NCBI GenBank assembly: GCA_019247715.1
Contig: JAFBAO010000090.1
Coordinates: 62,001-126,000, forward strand
DNA: 64,000 bases
Direction of reading: 5' to 3'
DNA from: Caulobacteraceae bacterium
GTDB taxonomy: Bacteria > Pseudomonadota > Alphaproteobacteria > Caulobacterales > Caulobacteraceae
Positions 17,483 through 25,528 of the stretch are shown here, piece after piece. The notes under the pieces are model-generated. The model saw only the letters and a program-made list of their open reading frames with translations. It made no database searches and was not told the origin of the DNA. Within the stretch, counting starts at the first letter, position 1, and every line of letters begins with the position of its first letter. The position numbers and the translations under genes are program-made.

Positions 17483-18363
17483 GCAAGCCCCTCCCCCCGC
17501 CTGGCGTCCGCTGGACCTTCCACGGAACGATCCTGATCGAGAACTACGCCCAGGCGCTAGACTGGCTGGGGCGGTTCTGCGGCTGCGTCGCCTTGCAGTA
17601 CGTCGAGGCCGACGCGCCCGTCTGGCGCCGCGGCGGATGCTGCGCCATCGCCGACAACGTGCTCGAATTCATGGAGCCCAACGCGGAAGACGCTCCTACC
17701 GCCCGCGCGCTCAAGAAATACGGCCCCTCCTATTACAATCTGGCGCTGCAGGTGGAGGATCTGAAGGAGGCCTGCGCCTTCTTCAACGCCAACGGCGCCG
17801 AGACAACGGTGCCGGCCGAGCGGGGCTTCACCTTCACGCGCCCGTCGGGCACGGCGGGCATTCAACTGGAGTGGGCCGATCTGGAGAGCGAGTGGGACCC
17901 CCGCTTCGGGGCCGCCGTCCCCCCGGGACCGGACCCGCTCGTCCCCGTCCCGCGCGTCGCCTGGTGGGGCGCGCTGGTGGCCGATCCGGCCAGAGACGTG
18001 GAGCGACTGGCCCTCCTGTGCGGCTCGCCGCCGATCTTCCTTCGCGCCGACGCTCCGGACGACGAGCCGGTCTCGGCGATCTCCCTCAAGGACGGCCTCT
18101 TCATGATCTACCGCCTCCCCGCCGACCAGGCGGTCGAGCAGCGCCTCTGGGGCAAGGCGCTTGGCCGCCCGCGGCTGCACGCGATGGCGCTCCGGGTCCG
18201 GGATCTCGACCAGGCCGCGGGAGTCTTCGCTCGCGAGGATGTCGGCGTCCTGCGTCGCGGCGCCGGCGAGCTCGTCACCGAGCCGGCCGACACCTTGGGG
18301 CTGACGATGGTCTGGACCGACAAGGACCACCCGTTCGATCCGCGCGGGCCGCTGGCGAGCTGA
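17479..18363 (+). CDS. VOC-superfamily protein with two glyoxalase-like modules
   Basis: A 294-residue protein with two VOC (vicinal oxygen chelate) modules, about residues 10-140 (FHGTILIENYAQALDWLGRF) and 150-290. The second module ends ELVTEPADTLGLTMVWTD. The family includes glyoxalases, extradiol dioxygenases and epimerases. Clear metal-ligand triplets could not be assigned. The ATG at 17479 overlaps the upstream SnoaL-like stop (ATGA). It may act on a product of the Rieske oxygenase (inference from context only). Confidence 0.75.
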   Translation: MSKPLPPPGVRWTFHGTILIENYAQALDWLGRFCGCVALQYVEADAPVWRRGGCCAIADNVLEFMEPNAEDAPTARALKKYGPSYYNLALQVEDLKEACAFFNANGAETTVPAERGFTFTRPSGTAGIQLEWADLESEWDPRFGAAVPPGPDPLVPVPRVAWWGALVADPARDVERLALLCGSPPIFLRADAPDDEPVSAISLKDGLFMIYRLPADQAVEQRLWGKALGRPRLHAMALRVRDLDQAAGVFAREDVGVLRRGAGELVTEPADTLGLTMVWTDKDHPFDPRGPLAS

Positions 18364-18377
18364 GCCGCGCTCCCCGG

Positions 18378-19163
18378 TCATGGGGTCATGAAGAACCCGC
18401 CGTCGAGCATGAAGGTCATGCCGGTGATGTAGTCGGAGTCCGCACTGGCCAGGAACACGGCCAGAGGTCCCGCGTCGCGCTCCGGATCACCGTATCGCCG
18501 CATGGGAACGTCCTTGAGGGCGTCGCTGGCCTGGCCCGCGTATTGGTCCCGAAACGTCTCCAGCGAGTGGGACATGACCAGCGGATTGATCACGTTGACG
18601 TTGACGCCGTACTGACCCCACTCCCGCGCGGCGGTGCGGCTGAGGGCGCGGATGGCCTCCTTTGCCGAATTGTACGCCAGGGTGCCGGCGTAGCCGATCT
18701 GACCTCGGCGCGACCCGAAGTTGATGATCTTGCCGCCGCGCTCCTTCATGTAGGGGAACACCGCCTGCATCGCCCGCAGTGTCGCCAGCGGGCCCGTGCG
18801 CATGGTGTATTCCCACTCCTCCTCCGGAAAATCCTCGAACGGCGTGATGGCGGGGGTTCCGGTGGGGCTCGCCTCTGTCCCGAAGCCCTGGGCGTTGTTC
18901 ACCAGGATGTCCACGCCGCCGAAGGCGTCCACCGTCCGGGCCACCATGTCCTTCAGCTGGTCGTGCCTGCCCACGTCGCAGCACAGGCCGATGGCCGTCC
19001 CGCCACTCGAGCGGATCTGGCCCACCACCTCGTCCACCGTCGCGGCCGTGCGCGATGCGACCATGACACGCGCGCCTTCTCGGGCGAAGGTCAGGGCGAC
19101 GCCCCTGCCGATGCCGCGGCCGGCCCCGGTGACGATCGCCGCCTTGCGCTCGAGTCGCCCCAT
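18378..19163 (-). CDS. SDR family oxidoreductase
   Basis: A 261-residue classical short-chain dehydrogenase. The cofactor loop is TGAGRGIGRG (residues 12-21), with SRT after strand 2 suggesting NADP(H). NNAQG replaces the usual NNAG. The catalytic set is Ser in FGSRRGQ and Tyr/Lys in AYNSAKEA (about 161-165). Its closest relative in the window is the SDR at 23433-24245; both share long stretches such as EAIRALSRTAAREWGQYG, so they are paralogues. It lies 46 bases downstream of the P450 at 19210-20424 and probably oxidises the alcohol that P450 makes. Confidence 0.88.
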   Translation of the reverse strand: MGRLERKAAIVTGAGRGIGRGVALTFAREGARVMVASRTAATVDEVVGQIRSSGGTAIGLCCDVGRHDQLKDMVARTVDAFGGVDILVNNAQGFGTEASPTGTPAITPFEDFPEEEWEYTMRTGPLATLRAMQAVFPYMKERGGKIINFGSRRGQIGYAGTLAYNSAKEAIRALSRTAAREWGQYGVNVNVINPLVMSHSLETFRDQYAGQASDALKDVPMRRYGDPERDAGPLAVFLASADSDYITGMTFMLDGGFFMTP

Positions 19164-19209
19164 CTTCTCCCTCGACGATGATCTTCCGGGCCGCCTGCCC
19201 CTGCGCCGT

Positions 19210-20424
19210 TCAGCCCACCGGCCACGACAGATGCAGTTCCCTGACCGTGTTGACCATGCCGGAGGCGGTCACGGGCGTGGTTCCGGGCTTGATCTGAAAA
19301 TCCGGAATCCGCTTCAGCCATTCCTGAAGGAAGACGGCGATCTCGCGGCGGGCGAGCACCGCCCCCGGGCAGGTGTGCACGCCGTTGCCGAAGGCGGCGT
19401 GAAGGATGGGCATAGGCCGGCCGAAATCCACTTCCATGGGGTCGGCGACCTTGCGCTCGTCGAGGCCGAAGAGTGAGTTCGGGATCTGGATCTGCTCTCC
19501 CTGCCGGAACTGGACGCCCTTGTAGACGAAGTCGTGGGTGATCATCCGGGCGGTGTTCGGCAGTCCGTGGCGCCGGATCAATTCCTCCACCGCGATCCGG
19601 TACCGCTCGGGATGGTCGATCAACTCGCGCCGGTGCTCGGGGCGCCTCGCCATGAACAGGGCGATGAAGCCGAGCATGGAGGCGACGGTGTCGAGCCCGC
19701 CGCCCATCAGGAGCTGGCTGACGCTCAGGGCTTCCTTGCGCGTGATCGGGCGGCCCTCGATCTCGGCCGTCGCGATCTGGCTGATCAGATCCGAGCCGGG
19801 CTTCAAGGTGCGCTCGTCGACCCAGCGGCCCAGGTAGTCCTTCACGGCGCGGGTCGCCGCCGTACGGCGCTCGAGCGATCCGCTGCGGACGATGTCGTCG
19901 GTCAAGGCGAGCAGCTTGGGCGCGTCGGCCAGCGGCAGGTCCACCATCCGCAGGAAGACGACGATGGGCAGGACGCGCGCGAACTCGCTCACGAACTCGC
20001 ATTCGCCCCGCGGCAGGAAGCCCTCGATGGCCTCGATCGCAACCTCGCGGACGGAAGCCTCCACGGCCGAGACGACCCTCGGCAGGAAGGCCGGGGCGAT
20101 CAGGGCGCGATAGGGCGCCTGGTCGGGCGGGTCCACGCCGAGCGGCAAGCTCGGATCGTCGGCCGTCGCCCGGTTGAACGGGATGTGATGCATGCGATGC
20201 GAGAACCGCTCGTGGTCGAGCTGGATCTCCTCGATATCCTCGGCCCGCGTCGCCACCCAGTGGCCGCCGTTGCGCGGCGTCCAGAAGATGTCGGGGGCGA
20301 CTTCGTGCAGGCGTTTCCAGGCCAGGTGGACGTCCTGCTCGGCGCCCGGCGGGTGATAGAAATCGAAGTCGAAGACGCGCTCGGGAGGCACGTGCGCAGG
20401 TCTTTGCGCAACCGCAGCGTCCAT
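19210..20424 (-). CDS. Cytochrome P450, P450cam (CYP101)-like
   Basis: A 404-residue soluble P450. The N-terminus (HVPPERVFDFDFYHPPG) and NGGHWVATR strongly resemble P450cam. The I-helix has GGGLDTVASM (about 240-249), with the Asp-Thr pair used for O2 activation. The heme loop is FGNGVHTCPG (Cys about 349), followed by LARREIAVFLQEWL. It would hydroxylate a hydrophobic, probably alicyclic or terpenoid compound. It is one of three P450cam-like paralogues in the window. GGGAGG precedes the ATG, and a copy of the cluster motif lies just upstream at 20440-20454. It forms an operon with the SDR at 18378. Confidence 0.92.
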   Translation of the reverse strand: MDAAVAQRPAHVPPERVFDFDFYHPPGAEQDVHLAWKRLHEVAPDIFWTPRNGGHWVATRAEDIEEIQLDHERFSHRMHHIPFNRATADDPSLPLGVDPPDQAPYRALIAPAFLPRVVSAVEASVREVAIEAIEGFLPRGECEFVSEFARVLPIVVFLRMVDLPLADAPKLLALTDDIVRSGSLERRTAATRAVKDYLGRWVDERTLKPGSDLISQIATAEIEGRPITRKEALSVSQLLMGGGLDTVASMLGFIALFMARRPEHRRELIDHPERYRIAVEELIRRHGLPNTARMITHDFVYKGVQFRQGEQIQIPNSLFGLDERKVADPMEVDFGRPMPILHAAFGNGVHTCPGAVLARREIAVFLQEWLKRIPDFQIKPGTTPVTASGMVNTVRELHLSWPVG

Positions 20425-20439
20425 TTCGGCCTCCCGTAT

Positions 20440-20454
20440 TTCCGCCTACTAATA
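20440..20454. promoter_or_regulatory. Cluster motif between divergent P450 and SDR genes
   Basis: TTCCGCCTACTAATA, a variant of the shared CCGCATACTATT motif, lies 15 bases upstream of the P450 start and 63 bases upstream of the divergent SDR start. It could serve both promoters. Confidence 0.4.
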
Positions 20455-20517
20455 CGCCTTTCATCCGGGGGGTAAAGGCGATAAGTCTTGCCGAAAATGA
20501 TCCTGGGAGGCGTGAAG

Positions 20518-21456
20518 ATGACGGCTGCGGTTCGCCTTGACGGAAAGGTGGCGCTGGTCACGGGCGCCGGCAGGGGGATCGGGCGCGCCGAAGCCCTGCT
20601 CCTGGCCTCGCTCGGCGCCAAGGTGGTGGTCAACGATCTGGGCGGCGGCTCCTGGGGTGGCGGCGGCGACCCTGCGATCGCCCCGGCCGTGGTCGAGGAG
20701 ATCCGCAAGGCGGGCGGCGAAGCGGTGGCCGAGACCTCCAGCGTCTCCTCCTGGGAAGGAGGCCGCAGGGCGGTGCAGGCCACGATCGACGCGTTCGGAC
20801 GCATCGACATCCTCAGCAACAACGCCGGCATCGCCAGGCCGAGGCGCCTTGATGCGTGGGAGGAAGCCGACTGGGACCTCGTCCACGACGTCCACATGAA
20901 AGGCTACGCCGCCACCATCCGCCATGCCGCCCCGCACTTCATCGCCCAGAAGGGCGGCGTGATCGTCAACAAGAGCTCGCCCTCGGGCTTCGGGCACTAT
21001 TCGAACGGCGCCTACACGGCGGCCAAGGAAGGCGTCGTCGGGCTGACCCGGGCGGCCGCCCGCGACCTTGGCCAGTTCGGGGTGCGCTGCAACGCCATCC
21101 GGCCCATCGCGCGCGGCTCCCAGATGTCGACGGACCCCATGAGCGCCACGCTGGAGGACTCGGAGGCGCTCGGCATCCCGGCGCTCTGGAACCGGCCGCG
21201 CGGCCTTCCCATGGCCGTGACCCCGGACCCCCAGCATGTCGCCGCCCTCACGGCCTGGCTCTGCAGCGATGCGAGCGCCAACCTCAACGGGCGCGAGGTG
21301 TTCATCGCCGGCGCCGAGGTGGGACTTCTGCCCGAGCCCGAGATGATCCGCACGCTCTACGCGCCCGGCGGCTGGACCTTGGAGGCGTTTCTCGACCCCG
21401 CGGTCACGGCCTATCTGGCCGGAGACGCCCGTAACCGGTTCAGAGGCCGCTCATGA
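20518..21456 (+). CDS. SDR family oxidoreductase (MFE-2 hydroxyacyl-CoA dehydrogenase-like)
   Basis: A 312-residue SDR. The ATG at 20518 follows TGGGAGG at 20504-20510; an upstream in-frame start at 20488 is less likely. The cofactor loop is TGAGRGIGRAE, and VVVNDLGGGSWGG is the extended region seen in hydroxyacyl-CoA dehydrogenase domains of MFE-2 and 17-beta-HSD4. The catalytic Tyr/Lys are in AYTAAKEG (about 164-168). It probably oxidises a beta-hydroxyacyl-CoA or ring alcohol. It starts a tightly coupled plus-strand operon (SDR, DUF1214 protein, SDR, SDR), with a 4-base overlap to the next gene. Confidence 0.87.
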   Translation: MTAAVRLDGKVALVTGAGRGIGRAEALLLASLGAKVVVNDLGGGSWGGGGDPAIAPAVVEEIRKAGGEAVAETSSVSSWEGGRRAVQATIDAFGRIDILSNNAGIARPRRLDAWEEADWDLVHDVHMKGYAATIRHAAPHFIAQKGGVIVNKSSPSGFGHYSNGAYTAAKEGVVGLTRAAARDLGQFGVRCNAIRPIARGSQMSTDPMSATLEDSEALGIPALWNRPRGLPMAVTPDPQHVAALTAWLCSDASANLNGREVFIAGAEVGLLPEPEMIRTLYAPGGWTLEAFLDPAVTAYLAGDARNRFRGRS

Positions 21457-22664
21457 GCGGCAAGCCGGCGCCCTCCCCGGACACCGAGGCCGCCTGGCAG
21501 GAATATCTCGGTGTCTTGCAGGCTTGCCGACGTCGCCTGCTGGCGCACGAGCGCTGCCGGGACGAAGGCGACCTCGCCCGCGCCCTCTATGACATCCAGA
21601 TGCTGGCGGCGACCGGGTTCAACATCTACGTCGCGCCGCGACGCTCGCACCCGAACTTCTACATCCATCCGGTGTTCATGCCCTTCGAGGTCACCTGGGG
21701 GCAGCCCTGCCCCGACTTCATGTACCGCTGGGCGATCGTCGACGGGCGCAACACCTACCGGGTGTGGGGGCGGCGCGGGACCACCCGCTGGGCCGAGATC
21801 CAGGTGCTCGACGGCTTCTGGGGCGACCCCGAGCTGCGCCACGTCGCCAACATCGACCTCGACCAGCACACCGGCCCGGACGGCGCCTTCGAGATCATCT
21901 TCTCGCCCGACCGACAGCTTGGCGAGCATTGGGTGGAGATCCCCCGGACCGGCCGCAACATCTTCCTCCAGAGCCGCGAAGCCTGGTGGGACTGGGAGAA
22001 CGATTTAGGCCTTCAGATGCGGATCGAGCCGCTGAAGATCCTCAGTCCGGACGAATGGGTGCTCTCGGAAGCGCAGATCAACCGCCGCCTGCGGGAGGCC
22101 GGGCGCTGGATCTCCAAGAACACCGACTTCAACATCAACATGATTAGCCAGATCATTGAAAGCGCAGGCGAACGCAACGCCTTCGCGGTGCGGTGGGACG
22201 GCAAGGACAACGGCGGGCACCCCAACGCCCTGAAGGGGCGCATGGTCTTCGACATTGCGCCCGACGAGGCCATCATCGTCGAGGCGGAAGCGCCGCGGGC
22301 GGTCTACTGGAGCTTCTCCATCGCCGACATCTGGTACCAGACGCCGGACTACAGCTATCACCAGAGCTCCCTGAACGGGGCCCAGGGACGCATCGACAGT
22401 GACAACCGGTTCCGTGTGGTGATGGCCCTCGAGGATCCGGGCGTTCACAACTGGATCGACCTGGTCGGATTGACCCAGGGCATGGCCAACTACCGCTTCT
22501 ACATGCCGATCGACGGATATGTGCCCGATCCGGTGGTGAAGAAGGTGAAGGCCAAGGACGTCCTCGCCCACCTTCCCTCCGACACCCCTCGCGTCACTCC
22601 GCAGGCGCGCCGGGAGATCCTGGCGCGCCGTGCCCGCAGCTCCCTGGCCCGCTATGGCTATTGA
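21453..22664 (+). CDS. DUF1214 domain-containing protein
   Basis: A 403-residue protein without signal peptide or membrane segment. The C-terminal third contains AVYWSFSIADIWYQTPDYS and SSLNGAQGRIDSDNRFRVV, then DPGVHNWIDLVG, which match the DUF1214 family. The N-terminal part (YDIQMLAATGFNIYVAPRRS) is Trp-rich in its middle. No catalytic activity is established for this family. The gene is translationally coupled to SDR genes on both sides, so it probably belongs to the same pathway step, perhaps as a binding or auxiliary protein. This is inference. Confidence 0.7.
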   Translation: MSGKPAPSPDTEAAWQEYLGVLQACRRRLLAHERCRDEGDLARALYDIQMLAATGFNIYVAPRRSHPNFYIHPVFMPFEVTWGQPCPDFMYRWAIVDGRNTYRVWGRRGTTRWAEIQVLDGFWGDPELRHVANIDLDQHTGPDGAFEIIFSPDRQLGEHWVEIPRTGRNIFLQSREAWWDWENDLGLQMRIEPLKILSPDEWVLSEAQINRRLREAGRWISKNTDFNINMISQIIESAGERNAFAVRWDGKDNGGHPNALKGRMVFDIAPDEAIIVEAEAPRAVYWSFSIADIWYQTPDYSYHQSSLNGAQGRIDSDNRFRVVMALEDPGVHNWIDLVGLTQGMANYRFYMPIDGYVPDPVVKKVKAKDVLAHLPSDTPRVTPQARREILARRARSSLARYGY

Positions 22665-23436
22665 ATCGAAGCGCTACGCCGGCAAGGCGGCGCTCGTCAC
22701 CGCCGGCGCCTCCGGCATCGGGCTCGCGACCGTCGAGCGGCTCGCATGGGAGGGCGCGAGCGTGGCCATCTGCGACATCGCCCTCGAGCGCGGGCGCGAA
22801 GAGCAGCGCCGGCTGGCGGACGCGGGGCTCGACGTCTTCTTCATCGAGGCCGACGCCGCCGAAGAGGCCGCCGTCGAGCGCATGGTGGCGGAGGTCGTCC
22901 GCCGTTGCGGGCGTCTCGACGTCGCCATCAACAACGCCGGCGGCCATGGCCCGGACGATCGGCCCGGCACGCCGCTTCACGAAGGCAGTTTCGAGGGCTG
23001 GCGGGCCACCGTCCGCTGGAGCCTGGACAGCACCTTCCTGTGCATGAAGCACGAGATCGCGGCCATGCTGAAGACCGGCGGCGGCGCCATCGCCAACACC
23101 AGCTCCATGGCCGGCATGCGGGTGACCCAGTACGCCTCGCCCGCCTACACCGCGGCGAAGGCCGGCGTGATCCACCTCACCGAAATGGCGGCGATCCTCT
23201 ACGCCAAGCAGAACATCCGCATCAGCGCGGTTGCGCCGGGTCTTACCGGCTCGCCGGCGATCTCCGGCAAGATGGCGGCTGAGACCCGCGCCACGATCGT
23301 GAGGGATTTCCATCCGATGGGCCGCTTGATTGCGCCCGCCGCCCAAGCGGCCGCCTTCGCCTGGCTGTGCTGCGACGACGCGGCGGACGTCACCGGGCTG
23401 ACCATCCCGGTCGACGGCGGCTGGGCCGCGCGATGA
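22654..23436 (+). CDS. SDR family oxidoreductase
   Basis: A 260-residue classical SDR. The cofactor loop is TAGASGIGLATVERL, with Ala for the usual Gly at its second position. INNAGG and the catalytic Tyr/Lys in AYTAAKAG (about 164-168) are present, and the C-terminus has TGLTIPVDGGWAAR. The ATG at 22654 lies inside the DUF1214 gene end (11-base overlap); a GTG at 22630 is an alternative start. Its own stop overlaps the next SDR (ATGA). It is the third gene of the operon that starts at 20518. Confidence 0.85.
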   Translation: MAIESKRYAGKAALVTAGASGIGLATVERLAWEGASVAICDIALERGREEQRRLADAGLDVFFIEADAAEEAAVERMVAEVVRRCGRLDVAINNAGGHGPDDRPGTPLHEGSFEGWRATVRWSLDSTFLCMKHEIAAMLKTGGGAIANTSSMAGMRVTQYASPAYTAAKAGVIHLTEMAAILYAKQNIRISAVAPGLTGSPAISGKMAAETRATIVRDFHPMGRLIAPAAQAAAFAWLCCDDAADVTGLTIPVDGGWAAR

Positions 23437-24245
23437 CCCCAGCAGAGCAAGACGCCGATCAACGACTGAAGGACAAGGTCGCCATCGTCACCGGCGCCGG
23501 GCGGGGGATCGGCCGCGGCATCGCGCTCGCCTTCGGCGCCGCCGGCGCCAAGGTGGTCTGCGCTTCGCGCACGGAGGCCACGGTCGAGGCGGTCGCCCGG
23601 GAGATCCGCGACGCCGGCGGAGAGGCCATCGCCGTCTGCTGCGACATCGCCGAGCGCGCCGAGATCGAGCGGATGGTGAGCGCGGCGGTCTCGGCCTACG
23701 GCGGCGTCGACATCCTGGTGAACAACGCCCAGGGCCACGGGACCCGCGAGGCGCCCGCCGGCACGCCGGTGCTGCAGCCGATCGAAACCTACGATGAAGG
23801 GCACTGGACCTTCGCGATGGACACCGGACCGGTCGCTTCCATCCGGGCGATGAAGGCGGTCTTCCCCTTCATGAAGGCCCGCGGGAAGGGGAAGATCATC
23901 AACCTCGGCTCGCGCTGGGGCCAGCTCGGGTACGAAGGCGCCTTGGCCTACAACGCCGCCAAGGAGGCCATCCGGGCGCTCAGCCGCACCGCCGCCCGCG
24001 AGTGGGGGCAGTACGGCATCAACGTGAACGTCATCAATCCAACGATCGTCACCGACGCCTACGACGCCCACGCCCAGGAGCACCCCGAGGAGGCCGCCCA
24101 GGGCGCGGCGATGATCCCGCTGAAGCGCGTGGGCAGGCCGCTCAGGGACCTCGGCCCGGTCGCCGTCTTCCTCGCCAGCGACGAGTCCGACTACCTGACC
24201 GGGATGACGGTCATGGTGGACGGCGGCAAGTACATGACGCCATGA
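23433..24245 (+). CDS. SDR family oxidoreductase (paralogue of the 18378 SDR)
   Basis: A 270-residue SDR. The cofactor loop is TGAGRGIGRG, followed by ASRTEATVEAV. It has VNNAQGHGT, Ser in GSRWGQLG and Tyr/Lys in AYNAAKEAI (about 171-175), ending VDGGKYMTP. It shares the unusual NNAQG, the EAIRALSRTAAREWGQYG stretch and the DGG-x2-MTP end with the SDR at 18378-19163. The two are recent paralogues in two operons. The ATG overlaps the preceding SDR by 4 bases. It is the last gene of the 20518-24245 operon and converges with the small gene at 24260. Confidence 0.88.
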   Translation: MTPAEQDADQRLKDKVAIVTGAGRGIGRGIALAFGAAGAKVVCASRTEATVEAVAREIRDAGGEAIAVCCDIAERAEIERMVSAAVSAYGGVDILVNNAQGHGTREAPAGTPVLQPIETYDEGHWTFAMDTGPVASIRAMKAVFPFMKARGKGKIINLGSRWGQLGYEGALAYNAAKEAIRALSRTAAREWGQYGINVNVINPTIVTDAYDAHAQEHPEEAAQGAAMIPLKRVGRPLRDLGPVAVFLASDESDYLTGMTVMVDGGKYMTP

Positions 24246-24259
24246 GCTGCGCGGCCGGC

Positions 24260-24580
24260 TCAGCCGGCGGTGACCCGTTCGGCATGTGGCTCGTAGATCG
24301 CCATCGAGACCAGCTCGAAGGCGTCCACCAAGGGAAACCCGCTCTTGCGGATCTCCGCCAGGACGGCCACGGGGTCGTCAGCCTCGACTTCGAAGACGTT
24401 CATGTAGCGGAACAGCGGCTCGGCCGGCGCGACAGCGTTCCGGACCTTGAAGCGCTGGGCCGCGACCACCCCCGGGATGGTGAGCAGATCCGGAACGTGC
24501 TGGTTGTCGTACCAGTCGTTCATTTCCGCTTCCCGCCCATTCTTGGCGTTGACCAAGGTGATCAGTCGATATCTTGCCAT
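24260..24580 (-). CDS. Small dimeric alpha/beta-barrel protein (EthD-like)
   Basis: A 106-residue protein starting MARYRLITLVNAKNGREAE. WYDNQHVPDLLTIPGVVAAQRF is the signature region of EthD-like/dimeric ferredoxin-fold proteins with a conserved His. It has no signal or membrane segment. GGAGG lies 10 bases before the ATG at 24580. EthD itself is needed with a P450 system for ether degradation, and related proteins often sit in catabolic clusters with unclear roles. It is divergent from the SDR at 24667. Confidence 0.72.
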   Translation of the reverse strand: MARYRLITLVNAKNGREAEMNDWYDNQHVPDLLTIPGVVAAQRFKVRNAVAPAEPLFRYMNVFEVEADDPVAVLAEIRKSGFPLVDAFELVSMAIYEPHAERVTAG

Positions 24581-24666
24581 CCGACGGCGCCTCCGCGTTT
24601 TCTGACGCGGATTGAAGACCAAGCCCGGCGTCGGGGCAAGCGCGCCCGCGGACGATAGGAGCAGAG

Positions 24667-25521
24667 ATGGCCGGAAGACTGGAAGGCAAGGTCGCGATCG
24701 TGACCGGGGCGGGGTCCAACATCGGCCGCGGCGTGGCGCGCCGCTTCGCCAGGGAGGGTGCGCGCGTGGGCGTCGCGGACGTCAACCTGGCCGGCGCAGA
24801 GGAGACCGTGGCGATGATCGCCGCCGACGGCGGCGAGGCCCGGGCGTTCGGGGTCGACGTCTCCGTGGAGCAGCAGATCGCCGAGATGTTCGAGACCGTG
24901 GTTCAGGCATGGGGCGCACTGAACGTCCTGCACAACAATGCGGTGTTCCGGACCTTCTCGCCCCGGGGCAGCCACCCCTTGCTGGACTTCGACGCCGACA
25001 ACTGGCGGCGCGAATTCGACGTCAACATCATCGGCGTCGCGTTCGGCTGCAAGCTCGCCATCCCGCACATGATCCGCGGCGGCGGCGGCTCGATCCTCAA
25101 CACCTCCTCGGTGAACTCGCTGGTCGGGGACATGCACCGGCCGCAGTACGGAATGGCCAAGGCTGCCATCAACAACCTCACCATGACGGTGGCCGTCCTG
25201 CACGGGCGTCAGGGGATCCGCTGCAACGCCATCGCGCCCGGCAATATCCCCCGCAAGGGCGCAGAGGCCCACCCCTACGCGAAGCTCGACTCGCCCTACG
25301 CCGTGGCCGACCGCTCCCAGATCACCCCGAAGCGGGGGACCCCGGACGACATCGCGAGCCTCGCCCTCTTCCTGGCGTCGGACGAAAGCGCTTTCATCAC
25401 CGGGCGGGTGATCCCGTGCGACGGCGGCATGGTCGGGGTGACGCACTTCGACTACGCGAGCCTCAATCCCCTGCCGGGCCAGGACGCCGCGGCCGAGCTG
25501 CCGTGGGCGCGCGGCGTCTGA
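24667..25521 (+). CDS. SDR family oxidoreductase
   Basis: A 284-residue SDR. The cofactor loop is TGAGSNIGRGVARRF, with Asn in place of one Gly, and VADVNLAG after strand 2 favours NAD(H). HNNAV replaces NNAG. The catalytic Ser is in NTSSVNS and Tyr/Lys in QYGMAKAA (about 160-164). The C-terminus is longer than usual (DYASLNPLPGQDAAAELPW). TAGGAG lies just before the ATG. It is a single-gene unit converging with the sulfotransferase 7 bases away. Confidence 0.85.
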   Translation: MAGRLEGKVAIVTGAGSNIGRGVARRFAREGARVGVADVNLAGAEETVAMIAADGGEARAFGVDVSVEQQIAEMFETVVQAWGALNVLHNNAVFRTFSPRGSHPLLDFDADNWRREFDVNIIGVAFGCKLAIPHMIRGGGGSILNTSSVNSLVGDMHRPQYGMAKAAINNLTMTVAVLHGRQGIRCNAIAPGNIPRKGAEAHPYAKLDSPYAVADRSQITPKRGTPDDIASLALFLASDESAFITGRVIPCDGGMVGVTHFDYASLNPLPGQDAAAELPWARGV

Positions 25522-25528
25522 GCAGGCC

